In this document: positions 1 to 7,238 of the stretch, piece after piece
Numbering within the stretch: the first letter of the stretch is position 1
Layout of the letters: the number at the start of each line of letters is the position of its first letter
Source: Acidobacteriaceae bacterium
GTDB taxonomy: Bacteria; Acidobacteriota; Terriglobia; Terriglobales; Acidobacteriaceae
Length of the DNA: 11,327 bases
Direction of reading: 5' to 3'
Assembly (NCBI GenBank): GCA_003162255.1
Contig: PMMJ01000131.1
Location: 52,555 to 63,881 of the forward strand
The notes under the pieces: generated by a model
Seen by the model: only the letters and a program-made list of their open reading frames with translations
Told to the model about the DNA's origin: nothing
Databases searched by the model: none
Position numbers and translations under genes: made by a program

Positions 1-363
1 TTTTAAGAACCATCCCAGCCATTCGCTAATGGTCTCCTCGAAAATCCGCGAAGGGGGGAAGGCGCCATAACCATATTTCATGCAGAAATTAATGTGCTGG
101 TCGATGGCCGACGCGGGGTTTCGCAGATCGTGGTCCTCGTCCTTGGCCAGAAGAAGAATCCGCTTGACCCCGGCCCAGCGTTCGAGCACTGAGCTGCGTA
201 AAGCGCCCTCCGAGGTTACCAAGGCAAGGCTGGCGCCATGTCCAGTGCAGGCGAGTCCTAGTACCGTTCCTATTTTTGAGGGCGGAACATGCAGCATCTG
301 CTGCACGCGCCCGCGCCACCATCCCCGCACCGGCTTAAGATTTTGGATTCGAGAATTCCGCAT
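1..363 (-). CDS. NodU/CmcH-family carbamoyltransferase, N-terminal part (cut by window edge)
   Basis: The minus strand is open from the window edge up to at least base 363. From the ATG at 361-363 it gives 121 residues, with GGAG at 373-376 nine bases upstream. A later ATG at 295-297 is possible but has no clear ribosome binding site, and it would drop a basic, poorly conserved leader. The region around residues 31-50, VLGLACTGHGASLALVTSEG, looks like the first strand-turn-strand of the ASKHA-fold Kae1-like domain of O-carbamoyltransferases (family pattern GxxxxxHDxSxAL). It is followed by an LERWAGVKR stretch at the place of the usual EEERFTRxKH. These enzymes move a carbamoyl group from carbamoyl phosphate, through carbamoyl-adenylate, to a hydroxyl of a sugar or natural product. 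One oddity is GHG where most members have a HD pair. The gene is divergent from the unit starting at 600. Assignment rests on the N-terminal third or less, so the acceptor is unknown. Confidence 0.68.
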   Translation of the reverse strand, partial: MRNSRIQNLKPVRGWWRGRVQQMLHVPPSKIGTVLGLACTGHGASLALVTSEGALRSSVLERWAGVKRILLLAKDEDHDLRNPASAIDQHINFCMKYGYGAFPPSRIFEETISEWLGWFLK

Positions 364-418
364 CAACGGTATCTCCGGCGACCTTGGTCTTGCTATTCTA
401 CTGGTGGAAAACAAAGTT

Positions 419-493
419 GATACTGACCGTTTCCGGCAGCGCGACGATGGCTGCGAGAGTATCAGTAGACAGGCTACAATACCGATACTGATA
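419..493. promoter_or_regulatory. Divergent intergenic region with repeated ATACTGA-type boxes
   Basis: The 236 bases between the divergent carbamoyltransferase and the unit at 600 contain three related boxes. GATACTGA is at 419-426 and again at 484-491, both on the plus strand. TATCAGTA at 460-467 is the exact inverted copy of TACTGATA at 486-493. The arrangement, one direct pair and one inverted pair within 75 bp, is what a regulator binding both promoters could use, and it could also fold as an 8-bp stem with an 18-base loop. TACAAT at 475-480 and 527-532 are candidate -10 hexamers for the plus strand, but neither has a convincing -35. Function is inferred. Confidence 0.35.
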
Positions 494-599
494 AAGAGCA
501 GCCTAGCGCAAGAAATGTCCGTGAGCATACAATGCTTTCTACCCCACGGGGCTGAACAAAAACTTTCCTACGCAAGATCAGGGGCGTCTTGGAGGTTCG

Positions 600-992
600 A
601 TGGTCCAGCAATTCCCGTCCACAAACCCTTTGGATTTCGTCCGAAAATTCAGGAGCAACTACGTGAACCTGCATGATCTCTGGTCGGGTGACGGTAAGCA
701 GGTGCCGGAAGGTGTCACCTTGCGTGACCCCAAACGCTCGCCCATCAAGGAAAGCAGCTTGCCGGAAGCGACCCAGGCGTTATTGGCCGAGTACCGGAAG
801 GCGAATCCAGGCTTGAAGATCGTAATCGTGAAATACATGCGAACCGTGAATGGAGTTCCGGAAACCGTTGTCGACGATGGCTTGGAGCTCCCGCCCGAAG
901 ATGAATTCCTAAGCCTCTCGCAAACCGTCACACTGAGCACCCGCGATCACATCCGCGTCGTCACCGAAATCATCGTTGCGAGAAAGAAATAG
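600..992 (+). CDS. Hypothetical protein, first gene of the lipase/prenyl synthase unit
   Basis: A 130-residue soluble protein that I do not recognise. The ATG at 600 has GGAGG at 591-595, four bases upstream, so the start is well supported though the spacing is short. There is no signal peptide and no membrane segment. The middle (about residues 25-65) is polar and rich in Pro, Lys and Glu. The C-terminal half (about 72-128) alternates hydrophobic and charged residues in a way that suggests beta strands, for example LKIVIVKYMRTV at 72-83 and RVVTEIIVARKK at the end. The stop codon TAG at 990-992 overlaps the GTG start of the hydrolase by one base, which suggests translational coupling and a joint function. 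Possible roles such as an accessory or chaperone-like partner of the hydrolase are guesses from position only. Confidence 0.82.
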   Translation: MVQQFPSTNPLDFVRKFRSNYVNLHDLWSGDGKQVPEGVTLRDPKRSPIKESSLPEATQALLAEYRKANPGLKIVIVKYMRTVNGVPETVVDDGLELPPEDEFLSLSQTVTLSTRDHIRVVTEIIVARKK

Positions 993-2068
993 TGGCAATC
1001 ACGATTCCATACACGTTTAACGACCGCGACAAGTCCATCGAGTATACGGACGGCGATGCGGGAAAACCCCTGGTGCTGCTGCTCCATGGAGCCGGTGGCA
1101 CGAGTCTCGATATGACTGCGCCCGATCAGCGAGGCTATCCGCATTACGATTACACCGAACCGTTCCCGCCGGACCGCGACGAGGGATGGTCGGCGTATCC
1201 GGGCGTGGGAGTGTGGTCGTTCACTCTGGACAATCCGAAGGAACCGCTCATCAGCTGGCAGCAGATTCTGCAGGATAATGGGTTCCCCACCGCAACCTAT
1301 TCGCAGGTCGATTCCACCGGACCGATTCAGTCCGCAGAAGACGAGTTGGTAGTGGTGATCAACAAGCTGCAAATGCCCCCGGCGAAATTGGAGCTTCCAA
1401 ATCTTCCGGCCAAGGAACTGGTGATTCTTGCCCACAGTCGGGGCGGTCTGCTCGCCCGGAAGGTTTTGAAAGACCATGCTGATCTGGTTCCCAATCTCAC
1501 GACCGTGATTACCCTTGATTCTCCTCATCTGGGCAGTGAACTCGCGAATCTGGCCACCACACTAAACGATGTCATCCTGTGGTTCCCGAGTTCCATTCAG
1601 CCGTTGATTACGCAAGTGCTCGGAGATTTTGCTAACCTGGTCGCCCAACCGGCATGGCAAGAGCTCGCAGTGGGAAGTCCATTCCTTATGGACCTGGCGA
1701 ACGGAGAGGGTGCTTTGCCCGGTGTGCGTTATTTCACCTTCGGTGGAATCAGCGTGAAACTGACCCGGCTGCTGAGCTGGGTTTACAACCTGGAAAGCGC
1801 AATTCCGCAATGGCACTGGCCGCCGTTTCATCACGTCATCGCGTTGATCGAGGTGCCAGTGATCTCGCCCGTGGCTAACAGTGTGCCTCCAGTTGTGGAC
1901 GAGATCGCGAACGGGAAGGGCGACATTCTTACCGCCGACAAGCGTTGCCGCTTGCCTTTTGCGGTGCATCAGACCAATGCGATCAATCACCCCGAGTGTC
2001 TGTGGGACCCAGGGTTGCAGGCCCAAGTTTTATCGATCCTGGGGGATGATACGGGATTTTGGGAGTAG
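992..2068 (+). CDS. Alpha/beta hydrolase, lipase/esterase-like
   Basis: A 358-residue protein starting at GTG 992, inside the stop codon of the preceding gene. It has the main marks of an alpha/beta hydrolase: a strand followed by HGAGG (residues 32-36) that would form the oxyanion hole, and the nucleophile elbow AHSRGG (147-152) with Ser149. The block TLDSPHLGSEL (174-184) matches the TxxTPHxGS region typical of lipases and PGAP1-like esterases. Likely acid and base are Asp311 (KGDILTAD) and His333 (NAINHPE); these two are inferred from position. A hydrophobic, Trp-rich insertion at about 185-300 may be a lid. No signal peptide is visible, so a cytoplasmic enzyme is likely. Substrate is not predictable; an acyl ester or lactone of the product of this cluster is possible. 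It sits between two small unknown proteins and upstream of a prenyl diphosphate synthase. Confidence 0.85.
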   Translation: MAITIPYTFNDRDKSIEYTDGDAGKPLVLLLHGAGGTSLDMTAPDQRGYPHYDYTEPFPPDRDEGWSAYPGVGVWSFTLDNPKEPLISWQQILQDNGFPTATYSQVDSTGPIQSAEDELVVVINKLQMPPAKLELPNLPAKELVILAHSRGGLLARKVLKDHADLVPNLTTVITLDSPHLGSELANLATTLNDVILWFPSSIQPLITQVLGDFANLVAQPAWQELAVGSPFLMDLANGEGALPGVRYFTFGGISVKLTRLLSWVYNLESAIPQWHWPPFHHVIALIEVPVISPVANSVPPVVDEIANGKGDILTADKRCRLPFAVHQTNAINHPECLWDPGLQAQVLSILGDDTGFWE

Positions 2069-2088
2069 AGAAGCTGGACGGAGGAGAA

Positions 2089-2457
2089 ATGGCACAGAAG
2101 AATAGAGCGGCCAGAAAAACCGCGGACAAGAGCTCAGAAGAAAGGTTTGATTTAGTGTTTCGCGAACTTTCCGGGCAAATTGGAGAAGCCCTGGAAGCCG
2201 GGCTGAGTCTTGCCATGAAACAAGCACAGGGCGCTATCTCAATAGTAGTTCAGCGCATGGTGGCAGATGCCGAGGGAGGCACGCCGGAAAAGGCGGTGCT
2301 CAATGAATCCGTGGCTGCGGCTAGAATGTTCTCCAAAGCGTCCCATATTGTCCCGCCGGTTGCAGGCGAGTTCACGAAGGCATCGTCATTCCTAGTCATG
2401 TCAACGGGATTGAAGCTCCTGCGTGCATTCAACCGCGAGATGAGAGCCCTCCGCTAA
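2089..2457 (+). CDS. Hypothetical helical protein, 122 aa
   Basis: A 122-residue protein that I do not recognise. The start chosen is the ATG at 2089, which has a near-ideal GGAGGAG at 2080-2086. An upstream in-frame TTG at 2059 overlaps the hydrolase gene and has no comparable site. The N-terminus is basic and polar (residues 1-20). From about residue 20 onward the composition suggests mostly alpha helix: a helix at 20-62 (ERFDLVFRELSGQIGEALEA and on), a Gly/Pro break at 63-66, a helix at about 67-85, a VPPVAG turn at 88-93, and a moderately hydrophobic C-terminal helix at 96-120. The last segment is not hydrophobic enough for a confident membrane call. Its stop overlaps the start of the prenyl synthase (TAATG at 2455-2459). 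It may be a small partner of that enzyme or of the hydrolase, by position only. Confidence 0.8.
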   Translation: MAQKNRAARKTADKSSEERFDLVFRELSGQIGEALEAGLSLAMKQAQGAISIVVQRMVADAEGGTPEKAVLNESVAAARMFSKASHIVPPVAGEFTKASSFLVMSTGLKLLRAFNREMRALR

Positions 2458-3548
2458 TGTCGGGCTCCGCAGCGAGGCGCCGACCCGGTGTTGTCGGTCT
2501 TGCGAAAAGAAAGCTGCCTGTCGGCGTGCGGTCAATGGAGCTGCGGCAAGCTAAACCCGTTGACCCGGACGTCGCCGAGTTCCTGGCGGACGTCGATCGA
2601 GGCTTGCAGCCGCACCTCAAGAGCGCGCTGGAGCGAATCCCGGACCTGCATCCGCTCAAGGAAGGCCTGACCTATCAGGTCATGAGCGGAGGTAAGCGGA
2701 TTCGGGCGGCGCTTTGTGTTACGAGCAGCGAAGTATTCGGCGCCGACGGCAGCCGTGCGCTTGACTTCGCAGCCACCATCGAACACCTGCAAAACTTTAC
2801 TCTCATCCACGATGACATTGCTGACGGCGATACTCAGAGAAGATATCGCGAGTCCATCTGGAAGCGTTTCGGAGTGGCCCACGGCATAAATATTGGGGAC
2901 ACCTTTGCCTTGTTTGCGTCCCTGGGAATTCTGGATTCTGATTATCCCGAAAGCGAAAAGCTCGGCCTGATCAAGCTGGTTTCTGAGTATGGTCTCGAAA
3001 TGATTGTTGGTCAGGCGCTCGACATCAACATGCGGCGGAACGATTGCGTCACAGAAAGTGAATACATGGATTGCACCAGGAAGAAGACGGGTGCGTTCCT
3101 GGCCATGGCGGCCGTCGGCGGCGGAATCATTGGCGGGGCGGATGCCAAAGATCTCTCGCTGCTGCGGGAGTTCGCACTGCTGGCCGGAACCGCATTCCAG
3201 ATTAAAGACGACATCCTGGACATACACGGCTTTAAGGGACGCGATACCGGCTCAGACATTCTGGAAGGGAAAAGAACACTCCTGCTCATTCACGCATTGC
3301 GGGAAGGTTCGCCGCCAGACCGAATCAGGTTACTGCAAATTGTGAATAAACGCCGGAGCCTAAAGACCGCGGAAGAGGTGCAGTGGGCGTGCGATCTTAT
3401 CCGCAAGACAGGCGCCATTGAGTATGCCGAACTGGTATCGACCGAACTGATCCATCAGGCTTGCGGCTATCTGTTCTCGCTGCCCGACAATGAACCCAAG
3501 TACCGGCTGATTCGCATCGCTACGTATTTGAGCAAGAGAATGCACTGA
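2457..3548 (+). CDS. Trans-type polyprenyl diphosphate synthase
   Basis: A 363-residue all-trans isoprenyl diphosphate synthase, which condenses isopentenyl diphosphate onto an allylic diphosphate. Visible family landmarks in order are GGKRIRAAL (78-86), the first Asp-rich motif DDIAD (119-123) followed by GDTQRR, GQALD (185-189), RKKTG (208-212), the second Asp-rich motif DDILD (251-255), and ILEGKRTLLL (268-277). All metal and diphosphate ligands appear present, so it should be active. The residue five before the first motif is Phe114. A bulky residue there usually limits chain length to about C15-C20, so FPP or GGPP is more likely than a long respiratory-quinone chain; this is inference. 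The ATG at 2457 overlaps the previous stop (TAATG). A second ATG at 2535 would remove a basic 26-residue leader and is a real alternative. Its place in an operon with glycosyltransferases suggests a specialised product rather than housekeeping isoprenoids. Confidence 0.93.
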   Translation: MSGSAARRRPGVVGLAKRKLPVGVRSMELRQAKPVDPDVAEFLADVDRGLQPHLKSALERIPDLHPLKEGLTYQVMSGGKRIRAALCVTSSEVFGADGSRALDFAATIEHLQNFTLIHDDIADGDTQRRYRESIWKRFGVAHGINIGDTFALFASLGILDSDYPESEKLGLIKLVSEYGLEMIVGQALDINMRRNDCVTESEYMDCTRKKTGAFLAMAAVGGGIIGGADAKDLSLLREFALLAGTAFQIKDDILDIHGFKGRDTGSDILEGKRTLLLIHALREGSPPDRIRLLQIVNKRRSLKTAEEVQWACDLIRKTGAIEYAELVSTELIHQACGYLFSLPDNEPKYRLIRIATYLSKRMH

Positions 3549-3604
3549 TTAGAATTGGCACCGTTTATCCAAGTTGGGGGATGCTGATGCGTGTTGATTG
3601 TGGA

Positions 3605-3628
3605 GGGGCCAGATGAAGTGGCGGCCCC
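3605..3628 (+). other. GC-rich inverted repeat between prenyl synthase and glycosyltransferase
   Basis: GGGGCC at 3605-3610 pairs with GGCCCC at 3623-3628 across a 12-base loop. It lies in the 164-bp gap after the prenyl synthase. There is no T-run after it, so it is not a convincing intrinsic terminator; it may only slow transcription or be chance. Confidence 0.25.
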
Positions 3629-3712
3629 CGACTGTGGCATTCAGGAATTCGTTTAAGGCTTGCCTTCGACGAATTCTCGCCCAGGATCTCACTTCGCCCA
3701 GGAGGGCCAAAG

Positions 3713-4960
3713 TTGGATCGACGCAATCCGGATTATTTGTTCAGCCATAATTTGTCTCGCCGACCGAAACTGGATGGCCCCACTCTGCTCCAGAAAGCCT
3801 TCGACGCAGTCCGTCCTCGAATCGAGTTCCAGGAATGGAGGTGTCTGCAGAACGTCCTGCCGGACAGAATCCAGGTGTTGGGCTGCAGTCAGTCCTGCGA
3901 GACAGTTTTGACGCGTATTGCCGCGCACGTAGCGAATGGCCACGACATCAGGATTGTTTCTGCCAACTTGCGCGACAGCGCGGTAGCTTCCAGGCACGCA
4001 AACATTCATTTCACCATTCACGTTTCGTGGACGGACAATGACTCGTGGTTTGCGGAATCAGTCGAGATAGATGTACGCGTTTCTCTGCAAAGACGAGGCA
4101 GGCGATGGAGGGCTGGCGCGATTGAAGTGGTCAGTATCTCGCTGCCGACGCCATCGACGGAGATGAGTGAATCGGACGCCGGCTCCCCGGATTGTGATCG
4201 CGTGCTGGTGTGCGCGGCGGCGACGGAGCGGAGAAGCGGCTTGGGCGATCTGGAGAAAAGTTGTGCACGCATGCAAATTCCTCTTCGGGTTTTTGGCAAG
4301 GGTGGGCAGTGGAGAGGATTCAATCATAGCAAGCTCAAAGGTCTTTACTGGGAACTTGAAAAACACCACCATAAATACGATTACGTTTTGTTTACCGATG
4401 CTTTTGATTCGCTCATGGTATCGAGCCTGGATTCCATCCTTCAGAAATTTCTTGCCTTGGACACCCCGTTGTTATTCAGCGCCGAGGTGAACTGCTTTCC
4501 TTCCTCTCCCGGGCAGAAGGCAGAGGACTATCCGGAAGCACCGACCAAGTACCGCTTTCTGAATGCCGGGGGGTTCATTGGAAGAGTTGATTACATGCTT
4601 CAACTGATGCGGGAATGGAACGCCGTTAATTCAGCTGATTCCGGAATCGATCAGCAATGGTGGGCCCACCTGTATCTGTCCGGGACGACGCAAATTAAAC
4701 TCGACTATTTTTGCGAGATATTCCAGTGTTTGTTCATGTGTGAAGATGATTTGGAAGTTCGCTCGTCGGTAATTCGGAATCGCATCACCGGTTCGTGCCC
4801 GTGCGTTATTCACGGCAATGGAGGAGCATCGTTAGGTCCTGCCGCCGACTTCATACTGGGACGTGCGCAACGACGATGGACACGGTTGGTGAAGCTTGGC
4901 GCAAAAGCGACGGCTATTTTCAATCCATTTGCCAGCAAAGCGACATTGGGTGGAACGTAA
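3713..4960 (+). CDS. Glycosyltransferase with PLOD/LH3-like (procollagen glucosyltransferase-type) domain
   Basis: A 415-residue protein that starts at TTG 3713, supported by GGAGGG at 3701-3706. The C-terminal part (about 160-400) has the layout of the glycosyltransferase domain found in procollagen-lysine PLOD/LH3 enzymes and relatives. It has the strand and DxD-type motif YVLFTDAFD (224-232, Asp229 and Asp232 as probable metal and nucleotide-sugar ligands), LLFSAEVNCFP (253-263), FLNAGGFIG (282-290), GIDQQWW (311-317), and PCVIHGNG (363-370) where a late His often completes the metal site. The first 150 residues are a separate region with a run of beta-strand-like segments (about 98-145), possibly NTF2-like; I cannot place it firmly. 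It is cytosolic, with no signal peptide. Such domains are best known from collagen glucosylation, and bacterial versions are seldom characterised. It is followed after 9 bp by another glycosyltransferase-like gene, so the two probably act together. Confidence 0.85.
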   Translation: MDRRNPDYLFSHNLSRRPKLDGPTLLQKAFDAVRPRIEFQEWRCLQNVLPDRIQVLGCSQSCETVLTRIAAHVANGHDIRIVSANLRDSAVASRHANIHFTIHVSWTDNDSWFAESVEIDVRVSLQRRGRRWRAGAIEVVSISLPTPSTEMSESDAGSPDCDRVLVCAAATERRSGLGDLEKSCARMQIPLRVFGKGGQWRGFNHSKLKGLYWELEKHHHKYDYVLFTDAFDSLMVSSLDSILQKFLALDTPLLFSAEVNCFPSSPGQKAEDYPEAPTKYRFLNAGGFIGRVDYMLQLMREWNAVNSADSGIDQQWWAHLYLSGTTQIKLDYFCEIFQCLFMCEDDLEVRSSVIRNRITGSCPCVIHGNGGASLGPAADFILGRAQRRWTRLVKLGAKATAIFNPFASKATLGGT

Positions 4961-4969
4961 CGGGGATAA

Positions 4970-5929
4970 ATGGCGCTTCTAGAGCTAGTCTTGCACGTGG
5001 TGAGGCCAAAGGAGTCGATAGGCGTGTCGTGGAAAAGGTCAGATCCTTACCTACTGTTTCGCCGAGACAGGGAAGGTGACTGGCGGCAGACGGTATTCAC
5101 ATTATTGGCAGAGCATCTGCGCGGCCAAGGGGTAGCCGTCCGGACTGAGGACCGGGAGGCGTTCGGAGTGCGAAAGGTGGGTTTGCCAGGTCCTGCTGTC
5201 ACCATTCGCGATTCTCTCGCCGTTCTTCAGAATGATCGCACGGGATCGTATTGGGTCCTCGACTGCCACGACTGGACACGGACCGATGACATAAGGCCTT
5301 TTCGGTGGGACCTTCGCTGTCGCGGGATGCTGAAGTGCCAGTATAGGTCCAGCGATATCAGCGGGTTTCGCACTCGCATTGTGCGCCCATGGACTTATTT
5401 CGATGCCAATTGGCCCCGGCAGCAGGACGCCCAGATACAATTGCGGAACTGCAGCCGTAGCGTCGCTCAGCTCTACTTTCGAGGGCAACTCTGGGAAGAA
5501 AGAAAAACGGTCGTTTTGATTCTGCAAAACCGAAAGGTGTTAAATCCCGATGCTACGGCCATTTCGCACAAAGAGTTCCTGCGGGAACTGGCTTCGCAGC
5601 GTTTGGCTCTGTCACTTCCGGGATTTGGCGATTTCTGTCATCGCGATGTTGAAGCTTTCGCTGTTGGAACTCCGGTGTTGCGTCCGACGGTCCGCAATCA
5701 GTTTCATAGCGAGTTGAAAGCGGATTTCCACTATGTGGGAGTCAACACCGACATTGCCAAGGATTCCGCGGCGGTGGTGGCTGCGCGAATTGAAGAGCGA
5801 TACCGGGAAGTGATCGGCCAGACGGACTATCTCGCGGAGGTTGCTCGGAATGCAGCAGCCTGGTATGACCGCAATGTCCGCTTTCCCCAAAGCATGGTGT
5901 TGACGGCTAAGTTGCTGGGATTCGCTTGA
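4970..5929 (+). CDS. Putative glycosyltransferase
   Basis: A 319-residue protein with ATG at 4970, preceded by a GGGGAT stretch at 4962-4967; the previous gene ends at 4960. The region GFGDFCHRDVEAFAVGTPVL (218-237) resembles the donor-binding segment of GT-B glycosyltransferases and of CAP10-like or exostosin-like enzymes, where an acidic residue and a small-residue GTPV(L/I) turn follow each other. Earlier segments YWVLDCHDW (94-102) and RIVRPWTYF (136-144) fit a Rossmann-like N-terminal half. No membrane segment or signal peptide is seen. I cannot name the family or sugar. An alternative reading is a non-catalytic glycan-associated protein. Position right behind the PLOD-like glycosyltransferase supports a role in the same glycan or glycoside. 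It is convergent with the next gene, 58 bp away, without an evident terminator. Confidence 0.7.
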   Translation: MALLELVLHVVRPKESIGVSWKRSDPYLLFRRDREGDWRQTVFTLLAEHLRGQGVAVRTEDREAFGVRKVGLPGPAVTIRDSLAVLQNDRTGSYWVLDCHDWTRTDDIRPFRWDLRCRGMLKCQYRSSDISGFRTRIVRPWTYFDANWPRQQDAQIQLRNCSRSVAQLYFRGQLWEERKTVVLILQNRKVLNPDATAISHKEFLRELASQRLALSLPGFGDFCHRDVEAFAVGTPVLRPTVRNQFHSELKADFHYVGVNTDIAKDSAAVVAARIEERYREVIGQTDYLAEVARNAAAWYDRNVRFPQSMVLTAKLLGFA

Positions 5930-5987
5930 GCCCATGTTGTCGATACAGGGTCGGTGACAGCTTCCTCTCTTGACACGGCCGAAGCGG

Positions 5988-7238
5988 TTAGCTCAGATAT
6001 TGCAGAAGAATTTCGGCGGCCGAAAACGATCCATCCTCAGCACAGATTCCTTGTCCCAATCTCTGCGCTTGCTGACGGAACTTTGATTGCGTCATTACCA
6101 TATGGATTGCGTTCGCCAAGTTATGTACCGTTATGTTGTGCGGAGACAAAGGAACGGGAGCGACTCCCAGCCGGTACAAGGTGTTCGCCCAGAACGATTG
6201 ATCGAAAAAACCGGGCACCAGAATGGATGGCCGCTCGGCGCGCAGCGCGGCTGCGCTAGTGCCGGCCCCGCCGTGATGCACGATCGCCGTTACTTTGGGA
6301 AACAACCATCCATACGGAGCAAAATCAATGGTAAGGACGCCACTGGATTCCAGGTAACGGGCGATTGAGCCGCTGGTAATAACCACGGCCCGCTGCCCAG
6401 TTTGGTGGACGGCATGCTGAACAGTATGCAGCAAGTCAGGCTTGCCGTTGATCGAACTCAGGCAGACAGCGAGTGGCGCCGGGCCGTCCTCCAGAAACTG
6501 GGAGAGTTTCTCGGGCGGCGTCCAGTCCGCAGCGGAATCCAGAAACCAATAGCCAGTGACGTGGGTGTGTTCATTCCAATCAGCCGGCTTGGAAATTACG
6601 TGACGACTGAAGCCATAGAGCACCGGCGTCGTCGTGCGAGAGCTGATGGTGTTGACCGAACGTGGCGCCAACTGAAGACTTCTTCGCCACTGAGCGAAAA
6701 TATCTCCGAACAAAAATTGAAAGGATCTCCGCGCCGCAAAATAGGTGCTGCGGTTGACAAGCTTCCCAAGTGAACGCGACCACGGCGACAAGTAATAGGG
6801 GAACCACTGGGTGGGTGTTTCCGGCTGCAAAAGGGCCCAGAAGAATGGCAGGCCGAGCTTTTCCGCAATATGCGGACCGGCAAAGCCGCTGCTGGAACTC
6901 ACGATCGCATGGCATCCCGAACACGCTTCCATGCACTCGTCAAGCATGCGAACGAAAGGTTGGCGGCATTGTTCCATGACATGGCGAAGCGCCCATAGCT
7001 TGCGGGGGAGGCTGACTTGGGAAGACTGCCAGCAACGCCACGCAGAAGATGATTTAAGGGCAGCCGTGGGGTCGCAGAGGGAAAAGAACTCCAATCCGTG
7101 CCCGTTCACGAGTTCACGAAAGGGCGCGAACGTGATCAGCCGTACCGCCCAGCCCCGCTCCTGGAGAGCGCGCCCCAATGCGGCGTAAGGGTAGACGTCC
7201 CCGCGGGAACCAGCGGAAATCACAGCGATACTCTTCAT
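5988..7238 (-). CDS. GT1 family UDP-glycosyltransferase (sterol/macrolide-type)
   Basis: A 416-residue GT-B enzyme that moves a sugar from a nucleotide donor to a hydrophobic acceptor. The N-terminus, IAVISAGSRGDVYPYAALG (4-22), is the classic start of this family, whose members glycosylate sterols, rhamnolipid precursors, macrolides and similar aglycones. The donor-binding signature runs from PYGWLFPKVTAIVHHGGAGT (308-327) to PGFFDQSFWAN (342-352). His321/His322 contact the diphosphate, and Asp346-Gln347 are the usual sugar-binding pair. A variant feature is VCLSSINGKP (258-267) where relatives typically have an FGS motif after the linker. Length is normal for bacterial members. The start ATG at 7238 has only a weak GAG upstream. 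It is on the opposite strand to the other glycosyltransferases and convergent with them, so it has its own promoter. An isoprenoid or lipid acceptor is plausible given the prenyl synthase nearby. Confidence 0.92.
   Translation of the reverse strand: MKSIAVISAGSRGDVYPYAALGRALQERGWAVRLITFAPFRELVNGHGLEFFSLCDPTAALKSSSAWRCWQSSQVSLPRKLWALRHVMEQCRQPFVRMLDECMEACSGCHAIVSSSSGFAGPHIAEKLGLPFFWALLQPETPTQWFPYYLSPWSRSLGKLVNRSTYFAARRSFQFLFGDIFAQWRRSLQLAPRSVNTISSRTTTPVLYGFSRHVISKPADWNEHTHVTGYWFLDSAADWTPPEKLSQFLEDGPAPLAVCLSSINGKPDLLHTVQHAVHQTGQRAVVITSGSIARYLESSGVLTIDFAPYGWLFPKVTAIVHHGGAGTSAAALRAERPSILVPGFFDQSFWANTLYRLGVAPVPLSPHNITVHNLANAIHMVMTQSKFRQQAQRLGQGICAEDGSFSAAEILLQYLS

Noticed and set aside
80..676. 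Plus-strand open frame of 198 codons at the left edge
   Set aside because: It lies antisense to the carbamoyltransferase start and overlaps the well-started gene at 600; its product is low-complexity and Arg/Ser-rich with no family likeness.
947..1528. Minus-strand open frame of 193 codons
   Set aside because: It is antisense to the lipase-like hydrolase, including its oxyanion-hole and nucleophile motifs.
2059..2088. Upstream TTG start for the 122-aa protein
   Set aside because: It overlaps the hydrolase gene and lacks a ribosome binding site, whereas the ATG at 2089 has GGAGGAG.
2532..3227. Minus-strand open frame of 231 codons
   Set aside because: It is antisense to the highly conserved core of the prenyl diphosphate synthase and is a shadow of its codon pattern.
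3605..3628. Intrinsic terminator after the prenyl synthase
   Set aside because: The stem is only six pairs with a 12-base loop and no T-run follows.
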